NCBI GenBank assembly: GCA_023213315.1
Contig: JAKCPI010014226.1
Location: 1-64,000, forward strand
Reading direction: 5' to 3'
From: Euborellia annulipes
Lineage: Eukaryota > Arthropoda > Insecta > Dermaptera > Anisolabididae
Length of the DNA stretch: 64,000 nt
Under the pieces are notes generated by a model. The model saw nothing but the letters and a program-made list of their open reading frames with translations, made no database searches and was not told the origin of the DNA. Made by a program: the position numbers and the translations under genes. Shown piece by piece: positions 43,460 to 54,773 of the stretch; positions within the stretch are counted from its first letter, which is position 1; each line of letters begins with the position of its first letter.

Positions 43460-44639
43460 TGAATGAACTTCGAAATACCTAAAATATACATCCTCAAATT
43501 ACGTTATATGAACCCTGTTGGGCATTAATGTGTCAAGCGCCAGGATATTCTCTAATAATGCTGGTAGCAAATTTGTGAGATAAGTTGATTGTAAAAATTT
43601 CATCTTGTTCAATCAAAGCTCTACCTATTTAATCATTTTTGTTGCTTTTATAGAGTAAAGTTCACAAATCGATCAAATTTTTAAAGCCCTTGAAATCATT
43701 TTTAAACATGTCTGTCTCTGAACAAAAAAAATCAAAGAAGATGCCTAAATTTTAATTACATGATTCGTAAAAAGATTTCTCCTGTTAAAAAAACTTTTTT
43801 CTTTCATAAAATATTTAAAGTCAAAAAAGAAAAGTACCAAGTCTTTTTTTATATTTAAAAATTCCAAAAATAAACGGTGATATTTTGAATTGCTTTTGAT
43901 AAAAATAAATCGATGGAGTTTATAATCTATTTACTGTTTAGAAAAACTGATTGAAATATATATATATACATCTATATATGTATATATTAATGGTTATAGT
44001 TAAAATTTAAATGAAATATAAATAAACCTGTAAAAAGATAATGTATACATACTGGTACATATATAAATATATATAATTTATAATGTTTATTAAAAATTTG
44101 AGGAAATAAAATCTTCATATGCTTGATATGATAATAAGATGACAACATTTTTCATCACTAAGTGAATATGTCAGTGTAGATGTGTTTGTTGTTTATTTAT
44201 TGTTAAACATTCCATGTACATACGAATATAACAAAATTTTGTTATTAATAAAATAGATTTAATAATTTTATTAAATTATCTAAAAAAAAAAAAAATTGTT
44301 TTCTTTGGTGATTTTTATCAGAATTTTTTATATCCTTTTTCTAATTTGAAATTTTCTAAAATGAGATAATGATTTAGAAATGTCAGGTTGAAAGTTTTGT
44401 AATTTTCACGATCCTCTCTCTTTCTTTCTTTTCTGAAGATAATTTATTTGGATTTAAATTAAAAGTAAAGTCTTCGTTAATTTGATGTTGAAGTTTTTAA
44501 CTCAATTTTGTGGTCGCGAAGGAAAAATAAAAAGTAATAAAAGAGAAATATTTAGGGAAAAAGCAAATTATAAATTTGGAACTCAATTATTTTCTACTAT
44601 AATATTAATTAATAATTACCTTTAACTAATTCGAAGGTA
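43460..44639. other. AT-rich stretch, nothing recognised
   Basis: Very AT-rich with TATATA tracts near 43957-43990 and an A-run at 44283. No gene was seen. Confidence 0.5.
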
Positions 44640-44662
44640 AGGGTAATACAAGAAATTTGATA

Positions 44663-44722
44663 TTCTTGGTGCCGACGTTTCGGGTGCCTTCTTCAGTTAG
44701 CACGAAACGTCGGCCACAAGAA
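44663..44722. mobile_element. hammerhead-bearing inverted-arm element (core part)
   Basis: The arms TTCTTGGTGCCGACGTTTCG and CGAAACGTCGGCCACAAGAA are nearly perfect inverts, so GAAACGTC occurs once on each strand. The loop holds the rest of a hammerhead core. The outer limits are not defined. Confidence 0.6.
44674..44696 (-). ncRNA. hammerhead ribozyme-like motif, minimal stem II
   Basis: Minus strand: CTGAAGA, AGGCACCC (a two-to-three-pair stem II), then GAAACGTC. All conserved core bases are present. Stem I can pair GTGC with GCAC across a small internal loop. Confidence 0.55.
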
Positions 44723-44739
44723 GCCAGATCTCTCCTTAT

Positions 44740-45486
44740 TCCACATATTTTAACTGAGAATCCTTAATGAAAATATGTTTTAGACGGTTAATTGCAATCT
44801 TTAAGTTGTTAGGTTATGGTAGATATTGGCCAACAAAAGGGCTTTGAGTTTCAAAATCTTTTCGGACATTTTCAGGATCTGAAATGATTATTTCTTATTT
44901 TATCACATGTTTATTTCTAGTAGTAGGCCTACATTTCTAGCTCTACTGAAAAAGAATATCTCAATCCAACTTGAAACACTTAAGTGAAGGCGAAATATCG
45001 AGGATTTGAAATTCATTTACAAGATAGTTCGTTCACCAACTTGACAATGTTCAATTGAAAAAGACTCTTTTAGGGTTCCCAAATCTGGAGTAAAAGCCTC
45101 AGAATTATTTTGCATGCTGGTAACTAACGAAATGCAATCCAAAAAAAAGATACCAACTAGAATCTAATAAATTTTCTAGAGATTGATTTTTTCTTATCCG
45201 TCTACCGATATGATTATGCCAACCCAAGCTGCGGTGTTTCACCTGTCGCTAAGCCCTAGGTACACCTTAATTTTAATAAATAAATAAATATTTATTTAAA
45301 TGCCTTACAACAGCCACCAAGATTATTGAAGAGAATCAACTCTAACAAGTAAGTGCTGCGAAATCATGGGTAGGAGAAAGAATTTTTCAAAATTTTTTCC
45401 TTCATTATTTTTCGAGATTAGCCCCGCTATACAAACAAATAATTTCTTGAATTGGATAGCTGATATTTAAATAGAAGATTGGTCGG
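44740..45486. other. unassigned stretch
   Basis: At 44995-45010 AAGTGAAGGCGAAATATCGAGG looks like a strongly decayed hammerhead remnant. Nothing else was recognised. Confidence 0.4.
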
Positions 45487-45625
45487 GAGCCTTCCCAGGA
45501 ACAGCAGCTAGGTATAATAAAAAAACTTTTATATTTTGTTGATGACGTTTCGAGAGCTAGTCGCACTCATCCTCAGGGATCGGGGTTTTTTTTATTATAC
45601 ATAGCTGCTGTTCCTGGGAAGGCTC
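45487..45625. mobile_element. hammerhead-bearing inverted-arm element
   Basis: The left arm GAGCCTTCCCAGGAACAGCA with AGGTATAATAAAAAAAC and the right arm GTTTTTTTTATTATACATAG with CTGCTGTTCCTGGGAAGGCTC are inverted copies. They flank one hammerhead-like core. It is the clearest small example of this architecture in the window. Confidence 0.7.
45544..45576 (-). ncRNA. hammerhead ribozyme-like motif
   Basis: Minus strand: CTGAGGA, stem II region TGAGTGCGACTAGCTCTC (GAG with CTC), then GAAACGTC. Core bases are intact. Stem I pairing next to the core is weak. Confidence 0.55.
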
Positions 45626-45905
45626 TCGTCATATCTTCTATTGTTGTAGATATATTTGTTTATCATCAAAAAGTCAAATAAGCCTCACAAATTTCATTAT
45701 ATCAATTGCCCTATAATATAACTCCTCATTTTTTTAAATTGCATTCCAATAAATTTAGCTTGATAAATACAATTTATATTTTGAAGAAGTGCATACTCGG
45801 AAATCGAAACGTCGGCCACTAGGACCAATTGTTTTCTACGGTAAAGTCAACCAGATTGTTAAGAAATGAACAAGTGTATATTTTCCCTATAATGTAATAT
45901 TAAAT

Positions 45906-46139
45906 GGACCATGTTATACATGAAGGAACCAAGCGCCACTATGATCGAAATTGAGATAAGACCGCCATCTTGTAGGGAAAAAGAAGATCTACTTTTTTTG
46001 TTTAAATCACAACATATTATCTGTTACTTTTTGAAAAAAAGTCTTTGCCATTGGGTTTGTTTACAAGTGTGCAAATGAAATGTCCATTATCTCAGATTTA
46101 GGTTAATGGCGCTTGGTTCCTTCGGGCATAACCTCGTCC
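45906..46139. mobile_element. MITE with about 50-bp inverted ends
   Basis: GAAGGAACCAAGCGCCA (left) and TGGCGCTTGGTTCCTTC (right) are perfect inverts within longer imperfect arms starting GGACCATGTTATAC. AAAT flanks both sides (45902-45905 and 46140-46143). The superfamily is uncertain. A degenerate hammerhead-like GAAACGTCGG lies just upstream at 45809-45818. Confidence 0.7.
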
Positions 46140-46881
46140 AAATTAGGAAGGGCACTCTTTCTTTCCCTTTTGAAATGGAAAAATCTTAGGTTGGTTTAAT
46201 ACATTCGTGGAGAGATACTTTAACTCGACATTATTAATATTTTTGAATACATTATTAAAATTCAATTATGATTCTTCTTTTTCTTTTATTAATAAATAAA
46301 TAAATATAAACTTGTACTCTTATTTTCTAAGGTATTTTTTTAAAAGATAAAATAACATTTTTATATAAAAAGAGGATAAAGAAAAAAAAAGAGAATTTCC
46401 TGTAGAAATCCGCTTTAGTAATAATCGGATAATTTCTTACTTGGTCTCTGATAACGAAAAGAAAATAAATAAATAAATTTTTGAGAAAATATTTTAAATG
46501 GATTATTTTAATTTATTATGAAGAGGGCTGAGACTTCCTACTTTTCCTGTCAATCAGATGTCCAGACAAATACAGAACGTGGCACTCACAAAAATCTTGG
46601 GAAATTTGAAATTGCAATTGATAATTTTGTTCCTTTTATTTATTTTGATTTTTTTTTTTTTTTTTTTTTGCTTATTTATTTTGACGTGACGCCTTACAAC
46701 TCATGTAAGGGTGGCATTCACAGAAAAGTTGCCGAAAAATTGCTCGCTATCAAATCGAAGAATAACTTTGAATGATTTCATTCATAAGAGTTATATGTAA
46801 TAAATAATAATAAATAAGAGAAAGTAAAAAAACTCTCAAATTAACTTCTTTTTTTTTTCAAGCTAAATTTCTTGACTACAC
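46140..46881. other. AT-rich stretch
   Basis: An 85-codon plus frame at 46518-46775 shows no recognisable domain and contains a homopolymer-encoded F-run, so it is not called. HPE 5' stub (AAGAGAAAGTAAAAA) ending near 46830. Confidence 0.4.
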
Positions 46882-47395
46882 TAAAGGCCGTTTCACATGT
46901 AGGGTTTTCAGGTTGCATTGCATGCGATATGACGTCACTGCAAGCAGAGCCAGCAGTGTGATGCACTCACACAAGACATGCAGTCAGCAAATCATAACTT
47001 GAGCTGTCAAAAATGATAATAATACGTATTAATATATTCACACGTCTCAGAGTAAGGGGCTTATTCAAACATGATGAGTTTGGAATTCTAAGGTTGGCGG
47101 AATTGGCCGAATGTTGCCCTCTGGTGGTCGCCTTTTTTTTTTTATAAAATATTTCAATAAAACGTAAGCTGTCAAAATCAAATAACCTCACTTTTTTGTT
47201 AAAGTCAGCCATGTTGGATGACGTGAAAAATCCGACTCTGTGATTGGTCGATGCATGGGTTTGGAAAAAAGGCATGCAAAAAAAATAGAACATGCGGAAT
47301 CAGCCAAAAGCCTATGCAATCAGACGGTAGGGTCATAAATGACGTCATATCGCATGCGATATAACAAGAAAACCCTCCGTGTGAAGCGCGTTTAA
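46882..47395. mobile_element. DNA element with about 55-bp inverted ends
   Basis: The left end GGCCGTTTCACATGTAGGG with GCATGCGATATGACGTCA is inverse to the right end TGACGTCATATCGCATGCG with CCCTCCGTGTGAAGCGCG. The minus frame 46967-47293 (108 codons) lies inside. It has no recognisable transposase motif and includes a K-run from a homopolymer, so it is not called as a gene. Confidence 0.65.
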
Positions 47396-48600
47396 GTTCT
47401 CTTATCTAAACTTCGATTAGTGGCTGAATTTAGAAAAGATCGTTCGATATCAGGCCATAATCCAAAAAAAAAGTAAAAATCACCTGCCGAATTGACGACA
47501 CAGTAGGAGCCAAATGGACAATAGTCTAAGGCCATTCAAAATGAAAATGAATTTTCCTCCTGTCATTCAAAGGTAAATTGGCAAAATAGTTCGTTTTAAA
47601 TAAATAAAAACTGTTGAGAAAAAAGTCTTTTATTAATCATTATTAACAATTCTCCGTTACTTAATATATTGATTTGTTTTTATTATTATTATTTTGAAAA
47701 TTATTTTTTTTCCCCAACATCAAACTAACAAGACTTACAAAAAATACACCAAACAAGTTTAAAATAAAAAAAAGAAGCCTTTTGAAATTGAGTTTGTCAT
47801 TTCTTTTCCAAGAACTTAGCCGTCTTGATCTTTCATCATTTGCATACTGAAATCAATTTGTATTTTCTCTTAAGAATACAAAGACCGGAAGAGAGAAGAG
47901 AGAGAGTCTATCGAAGCTTTACAAAGCCCATTTATAGACGATATCAACCGAAATCGATACCCCAAGGTGAATATTAGACAAGAAGTTATTTGGATAAAAT
48001 GTACAAAAAATTAGATCCTGGAAAAAAATGAAATTTTTGTAGCTACATTTTATCTAACTAACTTTTTGTAATCGTCTGTTTTATTTATTTTTAAGTTTTC
48101 TGTAAAATACCTCGAGTGTGTCTGCATTCTTTTTGCAGTGGTTGACCAATAAACTATCAATTTTCACTGCCAAAAAGTTCTTATATATTATAAATATATA
48201 AATAAATAAATACATATCTCTATATTCCTGTAAATAAAATTTACTCTATTAATCTTCTAGCCTCTATATCAATTCTATCTTCATTTATTAATTACTTTAA
48301 TTTTATGATTTAATAAAAATAATTGTTTCATCAAATAGGTAAGCATTTTTGAAATAAATTCCTCTTTTTTTTTATTTTTGGTTGAAATGTAATAAGGTCT
48401 TTTCATCATATTATAAAAATCCAACTCAATTTCAATCAAAATAACTGCTAAGGGATGTTATCTTTACCGATATTTTATTTATATTACTGAATAAAAATAA
48501 AATAATGTATTTGTTATTGATGTTAATTCATTAAAATATGTTATGATGAAAACAGCCAAAGTTATTAATTATACTTGTCTATAGCCTGAAGGTTTTATGA
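47396..48600. other. AT-rich stretch, nothing recognised
   Basis: No gene or repeat end could be supported. Confidence 0.5.
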
Positions 48601-48763
48601 CTGAGGGATAGATCATTGACTTCTGATACCAAAGGCTCGAATCCCACCCAGGAGAAAAAATTTATTTCAATTGGATACCAATTAATTGAATTAAATAGGC
48701 ACGGGGTCTAAATGGCCTCCGATGTCGAAAATGACTTTATATAGGCTTATTATTCAGATCTTC
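48601..48763 (+). mobile_element. SINE-3 copy
   Basis: tRNA-like head with ATAGATCATTGACTTCTG and the box-B-like GGCTCGAATCCCACC. The body ATTTCAATTGGATACCAATT follows, then GGGGTCTAAATGGCC. The same body occurs at 51985-52110. Confidence 0.65.
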
Positions 48764-49552
48764 GGAAGTTCAAATAAATATTATAAAATATTTAATATCG
48801 GAAAATGTTATTAAGATTCTTCAGGAGGGCACATTGATTCTTTAGTCCGAAACTACTGAAGCATTTTAAAGTATTTTTTTATTGAGGTTTTTTTTTTAAA
48901 TGATTTAAATTCGTGAGCATGTTAGATAATAGAATGCTTTTATTTAAATTACAATTAAAATTTTTTTATACATATTTATAGAAAAATTTTTATTCTAAAA
49001 ATTTAAAAGTCATTAACATCCAAACTATAATAATTAAATAAAGTGGTGACCAAGTGAAAAATAAATTTCGTATTTATTTAAAAGTTAACGCCCAAATAGT
49101 TCAGCACTCTTGCAAAAGATGGCAGGTTAGTCTAACAGCCGGCATTATCAGATCACTTATAAGCCTATTTTATGCTGTTATAAATGATATATAATATACA
49201 ATAATATTTAAGAACTATTCATTATTAAAAGATCAACGAAAATCAAACAACATGAGATTAAATATATCCCTACCATCATGCCATCTGTTGGCAAATTTTC
49301 ATAATAGTTGGGCTTTTTGGATAACTTTTTAATACCCCTTACGCCATCTTATCGGCAAAAACATGCTAACAGCTTGCCTCCTGAAGCGCCTTAAGGACTG
49401 GCGACTGTATTGCAAATATTTGACGATGTTTTTCATGTAATTTTTCATGTATTATTTTAGAGTCGATGGTGGTTTTTTATAAGACCTAAATTGTTAATAT
49501 TTGCAATGCAGTAGCTAGTCCTTAATCAAATTTTCCGGTATTAATAATTATA
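48764..49552. other. AT-rich stretch, nothing recognised
   Basis: No supported feature up to the Tc1-like element. Confidence 0.45.
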
Positions 49553-51182
49553 CAGTGCCCACCATAAGTATAGCAACTTCTTAAAAATTAAGATTATTGC
49601 TGTCAAATATAAATGTTAGTAAATATAATTCTTATTATTCTATTCTATATGCCTTATAAAAATATATGATAAAAAAAATATTTAAATTTTAAAGAAATAA
49701 TCATTTTTAAAGTAAAATATAGGTTTTTAATATGAATTTGACCCACCAAAAGTATAACAACATTTCACTAAAAATAAATCAAATACTTTTCCTTTTAAAA
49801 AAAGTATCAATATTATTAGAAAATTATAAATAAATAATATATAATCATTTTTAAAGGCTCATTTGAACATAATGCCTCACGGAAAGCACTTTTCCAAAGA
49901 AGAACAGGCCCAGATAGTGGCTTTGCACAAAGCAGGCATAAAAATTGTGAAATCGCGCAACAATTGGGGAGATCTCCATCAGCTATTAGTCGTTTTTTAA
50001 AAAATCCAGAAATTTATGGTATTTCGAAACGTACAGAACGCCCAAAAAAATTATCTTCTCGGGATGAACGAAGAATTCTTGCATTAGCTTCAAATTCTAC
50101 TTTATCAAGTACCCAAATAAAAAGTGATCTTAATTTATCTGTGCATAATAATACGATTTTGAGGGTTCTGCGGCGTTCCCAGCATATAACTCGTTCAAGA
50201 ATGAAAAAAATACCTGCCTTAAATGTTTTACACAAAAAACATCGTCTTGAGTTTGCCAAGAAAAACATGCAGCAAGATTGGACAAAGGTTGGTATTTTAA
50301 TTAATCCTAAATTTGGACGATTATTTTGAAATTTTTTTTATTATATTCTAGATTATATTTAGTGACGAAAAAAATTTAATTTAGATGGACCTGATGGTTT
50401 CCGATATTATTGGAGAGATCTCCGAAAGAGTCCTGAGTATTTTTCAAAAAGAAACTTTGGAGGAGGAAGCGTCATGGTTTGGGCAGCAATGAGTCCTAAA
50501 GGAATAATCGGCTTAGAATTTGTAACGCATAAAATGAACTCTTTAGATTATCAAGGTGTTTTAAAAAAACATATTTTACCTTTTATCCGTCGAAATCACA
50601 AAAAAAATTATATTTTTCAACAAGATAATGCCTCAATACATTCAAGTATCTCTACAAAAACATGGCTTCAAAATGAAAATATTAAAGTTTTATGTTGGCC
50701 CCCAAGATCTCCAGATTTAAATATCATTGAAAATATATGGGGCATCATCGTTCGGCAGATTTATGCCAATAATAAGCAATATGAAAATATTCAACAATTG
50801 AAGAATGCGATTATCTGTGCCTCAAAAAATATTCCCCAAAAAGCGATTGATAATCTTTATGCAAGTATGATTAATCGAATTTACCAAGTTATCAATCGAT
50901 CTGGCAAAGCTTCTGATTATTAAAATAATTATTTTTATTTCGTTTTGTCCTAATTAATCATTAATATCTTTGTTGTTGTTATACTTTTGGTGGGTTTAAA
51001 ACAATTCAAAATAATGTATTTTATTTTAAAAAAGATTTCTTCTTCAAAGTAAGAAAATTTTCTTGTAATTATCTTTTCATTTGAAATATAGAATTTAAAC
51101 CTTCAATTAATTTTTGTTTATTTAATACTAAAAACCTAAAACCTTAATTTTTAAGAAGTTGCTATACTTATGGTGGGCACTG
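49553..51182 (+). mobile_element. Tc1-like transposon, full length with IR/DR ends
   Basis: 1630 bp flanked by TA on both sides (49551-49552 and 51183-51184). The terminal repeats are 40 bp and identical, starting CAGTGCCCACCATAAGTATA. A second transposase-site-like block, CCCACCAAAAGTATAACAAC at 49742-49761, is mirrored at 50975-50994. Each end therefore has an outer and an inner copy in the same orientation (IR/DR architecture). One transposase frame lies between. Identical TIRs imply a recent insertion. Confidence 0.95.
49872..50923 (+). pseudogene. Tc1-like DD34E transposase, frameshifted, with one intron
   Basis: Cut-and-paste transposase of the Tc1/mariner superfamily. Translation from ATG at 49872 starts MPHGKHFSKEEQAQI, and the helix-turn-helix continues as IAQQLGRSPSAISRFL. 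The frame changes at an A-run near 49940-49946. An intron with GT-AG ends (50288-50351, 64 bp) separates WTK from IIFSDEK, and removing it keeps the frame. A second single-base loss occurs in the A-run near 50367-50373. The catalytic residues are D (50364-50366, FSDEK), D (50624-50626, QQDNASIH) and E (50729-50731, NIIENIWG). The last two are 34 residues apart, i.e. DD34E. Conceptual length is about 329 residues, near the usual 340. Both lesions are in homopolymers, so they could be sequencing errors. Confidence 0.92.
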
Positions 51183-51559
51183 TATGTTTATCTAAAATTC
51201 CTAAGATCTCTAGCTATAGACAAGTATCATTAAAATATGTTTGCCTATAATACGCACATTAAATTATGTATTTAAGTTAAATGATTTCAATAAGAGAAGA
51301 ATAAAAAATAATTTGAATTGTATTATAACAAAGGAATTGCGTTGCTTTAATCATTTGTATACAAAATACAAATATATAAGTTAGAAGAGTCTAAAAACGT
51401 AAATTCTATATTAGATGATAATTTTCCTCCCCACCCACCCCCTCCCTTTCCAATTGTTCTCTTCTGATCGATCATATCGCTCAAAATATTTTTGATGATC
51501 GACTTTTTAAAAATCCAGGTAGCGAAGGGATCCAGATTTTTTGATTATTGTCAGCCGGC
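51183..51559. other. unassigned stretch
   Basis: Nothing recognised apart from a C-rich patch at 51428-51450. Confidence 0.45.
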
Positions 51560-51591
51560 CTGAAGATGGCCTCGAGCTCAGCCGTAACGTC
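51560..51591 (+). ncRNA. hammerhead-like motif, degenerate
   Basis: Plus strand: CTGAAGA, stem II GGC...GCC, then GTAACGTC (A to T in the conserved GAAA). Flanked by GTCAGCCGG. The changed core base predicts loss of activity. Confidence 0.4.
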
Positions 51592-51984
51592 AGGAGTGAG
51601 GGCGAGAATTTAATTAAAAGAAAATTTGGCTGAAAATGTCTTATTTTTCTAGTTTTTTTCACCAGAAAAAAAAGATAATTTTTTTTTAAAGATCTTTTTT
51701 TATAACTGATGAAAATGTGAATGTACTTTTGAATAATTTCATTTTCTTTCAGCTTTATAACACTGAAAAAGAAAAAATAATTTTTGAAAAAGTTTGCAGA
51801 CACACAAACGCCGACCAAAAATATTGTCGAAATTTTGTCCGTTTCAGGGTGAAATTTGTTTCTAAATAAAAATTTTGGTAGTTTAAAAAAAAGTTTTATT
51901 CAAATTTTAAACATTGTTGGAATATCAGAGTCATGAAGAGAGGAAGTTTGAGAAACTTTCCCTTTCCTACAGACAAAAAAAGTG
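51592..51984. other. unassigned AT-rich stretch
   Basis: No supported feature. Confidence 0.4.
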
Positions 51985-52110
51985 CGGGCGCTTCCCGTCC
52001 AAATCGAGAAAAATTTATTTCAATTGAATTAGCTACCGATTGTTTGAAATAAATAGGGATGGGGTCTAAATGGCTTTAGATGCAGAAAAAAAGACAAATT
52101 TAAATAAAAA
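51985..52110 (+). mobile_element. SINE-3 3' part
   Basis: CGGGCGCTTCCCGTCC (box B region) followed by GAAAAATTTATTTCAATTG and GGGGTCTAAATGGC, matching 48650-48735. Confidence 0.6.
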
Positions 52111-52329
52111 AAAGAATAAATTCTATTTCTATAGGCCTATCCCTGAATTTTCAGAAAAAAATAATGAAATATTTCCCTAATATAAAAAAAAAAAACATTT
52201 TTGTACACTATTCACTGATAAAAATAAATAATATTTTAATACATTGTTAACATGAATGTCTCTTAAAGCAGCGGTAAAAATCTCCCTTCATTTTCTAGGT
52301 TTCGTTGCAATGTTAAAATTTGTTTGTCC

Positions 52330-52940
52330 ATTCGATATAACTTTTGGAAAATATTCCGAAGTTAATGAAATTTGTATAGGTTATTTAGGGGTACTCTAGG
52401 ATGTCTATCCTAAGTCCTCGACCTCGAGGACCCTGTGCTAACTTGGAAGGGGAGAAGGGTGCAAAAACCTCAAAAATTTTGAACTCTTCACTTTTTTGTT
52501 TATATTTCGTAATCTGAGCATATTTGAATCTATGCAAAGTTGTAGAGCATTAGATTTGCTAAAATTTGGTACATAAAACGAATTTGTAGGCCCAATATTA
52601 ACCGAGATATGGCCGATCAAATTTAGAAAAAATTTTACAATTCGAGAAAATTTGTCTTTGACAGGATTTTGGGTCTACAAATTCATATTATGTACTATTT
52701 TTTAGCAAATTTAATGCTCTACAACTTTGTATTGTGCTATGGTGAACAAATTATGCCTAGTTTACAAGTTATAAGCAAAAAAGTGAAAAAAGTTTAAAAT
52801 TGATGATATTTTTCCGGTCCAAGTTAGCACGGGGTTCTCGAAGTCGAAGAATTAGAATAGACATCCTAGAGTACCCCCCTAAATAAACTGTAAAAATTTC
52901 ATTAACTTTGGAATATTTCCCCTCTATTTATTGGACTATC
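52330..52940. repeat. large foldback, about 290-bp arms
   Basis: Outer arms: GGAAAATATTCCGAAGTTAATG with GGGGTACTCTAGGATGTCTAT, mirrored by ATAGACATCCTAGAGTACCCC and CATTAACTTTGGAATATTTCC. Inner arms: GTTGTAGAGCATTAGATTTGC mirrored by GCAAATTTAATGCTCTACAAC. TCCAAGTTAGCAC also occurs inverted. The centre is near 52635. Arms are diverged by eye, so it is an old snapback element. Short frames here are not genes. Confidence 0.8.
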
Positions 52941-53908
52941 CGAAATAAACTTTTCACGCCAAAGAAACTTTGTGGTTTGAATAAAAAAAAAAATTTAAAT
53001 CCCTTCGCTACAGGACGTTATATTATAAATAATGTAAATATAAGTATAAATATGTATATCTATATATATATATATATTTTTAATTTATCCCAGTTGATTT
53101 AATTATTGATTCGTTAATTGTTCTCTGTAATTTTGCCCGCTTTTCTGGTCTGATGCTAGCTAATCTGTGTTTATCAATAAAGACGGTTTCATTGTTGCTG
53201 TGCTCATTTGCACTTGCCCCCTGGTGGCTCCATTTATCCCGATATTCCGCCATGCTGTAATTACCACCTGTCAGTGGCTTCCTCTCCGGATGTCTCTGCG
53301 GTCCTATCAACTAAACGCCATGCCAACTCCCCCCCCCTCCCGCCCCTCTCTCATTTTCTCTCTCTCTTGTGTGTGCTACCCTAAATAATTCTAATTGCTT
53401 TTCATTTAACTTGCCATTATATATAAAGGTTAGAAAAAAAAAGAAGAAAGGAAGAAGAATAACGACGCCATTTATATAATTAAAATTTAATGTTTATACC
53501 AGTGTTTTTTTTTTTTTTTTTTTTTTTTTCTAACTCTCAGCGTCTTGGATCGTGATAAAATAAAAATTTTAGTTTATTTTAAGTCTTTTAACCAAGTTTG
53601 AAAATACCGAGAAGTTACGCGAATAAATTATTTATTTATTTATCACAGACGACTATTAGTTACCCTTTTATGGGATACAAAAATTGTTTAAAAGCTATTT
53701 TGGCCGCATCAATGGTAAAGGAAAAGTATTATGATAGTAGAAAATCTAGCCCTCTTTTCCTCAATTTTAAAATAGCCTAAAATAAATTTAAGTTTCAAGT
53801 CAAAAAAATCCCGAAAAAAAAAATCATCTTAGTTTTTTTTTTTTTTATTAAATTATCTATCTCTTAAATCACTTGTTGCATGAAATTTTACACTTAAAGT
53901 TAAAGCTT
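52941..53908. other. unassigned stretch with GC-richer patch
   Basis: 53120-53370 is GC-richer and has overlapping short frames on both strands (73 and 76 codons) without a recognisable domain. T-run at 53509-53529. Confidence 0.4.
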
Positions 53909-53911
53909 TTA

Positions 53912-54396
53912 GGCCCATTCTACACGAACGATTTTGACGCTTCAAAAGCGCGAGTCAAACAGAAACAGTGGCGTCATTTCAACTTTTTTTCTTGGGGGGG
54001 GGGCAAATTTTTTCTTGGGGTGGGCAAATTTTTTCTTGGGGGGAGGGCAAACATTTTTTTTTCTTAAAATTTACTTACAAATGGGTACTCAAATTTGGCC
54101 AAAACATATTTAATTTAATTAATTGTTTAATTTTGTACAATTTGTATACTCGTAGATGTATTTTGGAGTATTTTATTTAGAATAATATAAAATTTTATAA
54201 AAATCAGAGCCCTTGGGGAGGGCAAATGCCCCCCTGCCCCCCCCCCCCCCCCAAATGACGCCACTGAACAGAAAGAACTAAGGAGTTTAAACGAGAGATC
54301 CTAGACGGGCGTTTTGAACGCGTTTTTGGGTTCGAGCGTTTCTAATGCCAGACGAGGCGGTAGATACGCGTTAAAAACGATCGTGTAGAATAGACC
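53912..54396. mobile_element. PIF/Harbinger-type MITE, family P2, host of hAT
   Basis: TTA duplication (53909-53911 and 54397-54399). Ends GGCCCATTCTACACGAACG and CGATCGTGTAGAATAGACC. The hAT M3 copy at 53966-54266 lies inside. Internal GCGTTTTGAACGCG-type palindromes. Confidence 0.82.
53966..54266. mobile_element. hAT-type MITE, family M3, nested
   Basis: Perfect duplication AACAGAAA (53958-53965 and 54267-54274). Perfect 14-bp ends CAGTGGCGTCATTT and AAATGACGCCACTG. TTTTTTCTTGGGG units repeat three times near the left end. Confidence 0.9.
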
Positions 54397-54402
54397 TTAG
54401 AG

Positions 54403-54666
54403 CAAGGGCTGATACAAGGGGGGGGGGATAAAGTGATGCCCCCCCCCCGAGATTTGAAAAAATACTTTTTTTCGAAAAAAAAAAAATTATTTTTAATGTA
54501 AAATTTTAAAAATTAATACTTAAAAATTTGATTTGTATTTATATTACGGCAAACAAGTACAGAATGCGCCTTTAAATTACCGAAATTAAGAAAAAATTGT
54601 GTGCTGTGCGACGAGTCACATCAGATTACCCCCCCCCCCCGAGAAACACTTCTGGATCCGCCATTG
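54403..54666. mobile_element. hAT-type MITE, family M1
   Basis: Perfect duplication CCTTAGAG (54395-54402 and 54667-54674), overlapping the right end of the P2 MITE. It therefore inserted after P2. Ends CAAGGGCTGATACAAGG and CTGGATCCGCCATTG. Confidence 0.88.
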
Positions 54667-54710
54667 CCTTAGAGTTATTATTTGTATAAGATTCTACGTT
54701 TCAGCCCAGC

Positions 54711-54741
<31 letters not shown>

Positions 54742-54743
<2 letters not shown>

Positions 54744-54773
54744 GTTTCACTCCCTCACTGTAGTCTTCTTCAG
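54742..54773 (-). ncRNA. hammerhead-like motif, left end
   Basis: Minus strand: CTGAAGA, a linker with ACT...AGT, then GAAACGTT. Core bases are present and the cleavage triplet would be GTT. Confidence 0.45.

Noticed and set aside
46967..47293. 108-codon minus-strand frame as a gene
   Set aside because: It lies wholly inside an inverted-ended DNA element, has no recognisable domain, and includes homopolymer-derived lysines.
53080..53388. Overlapping 73- and 76-codon frames in the GC-richer patch
   Set aside because: No domain, splice context or codon pattern supports either strand.
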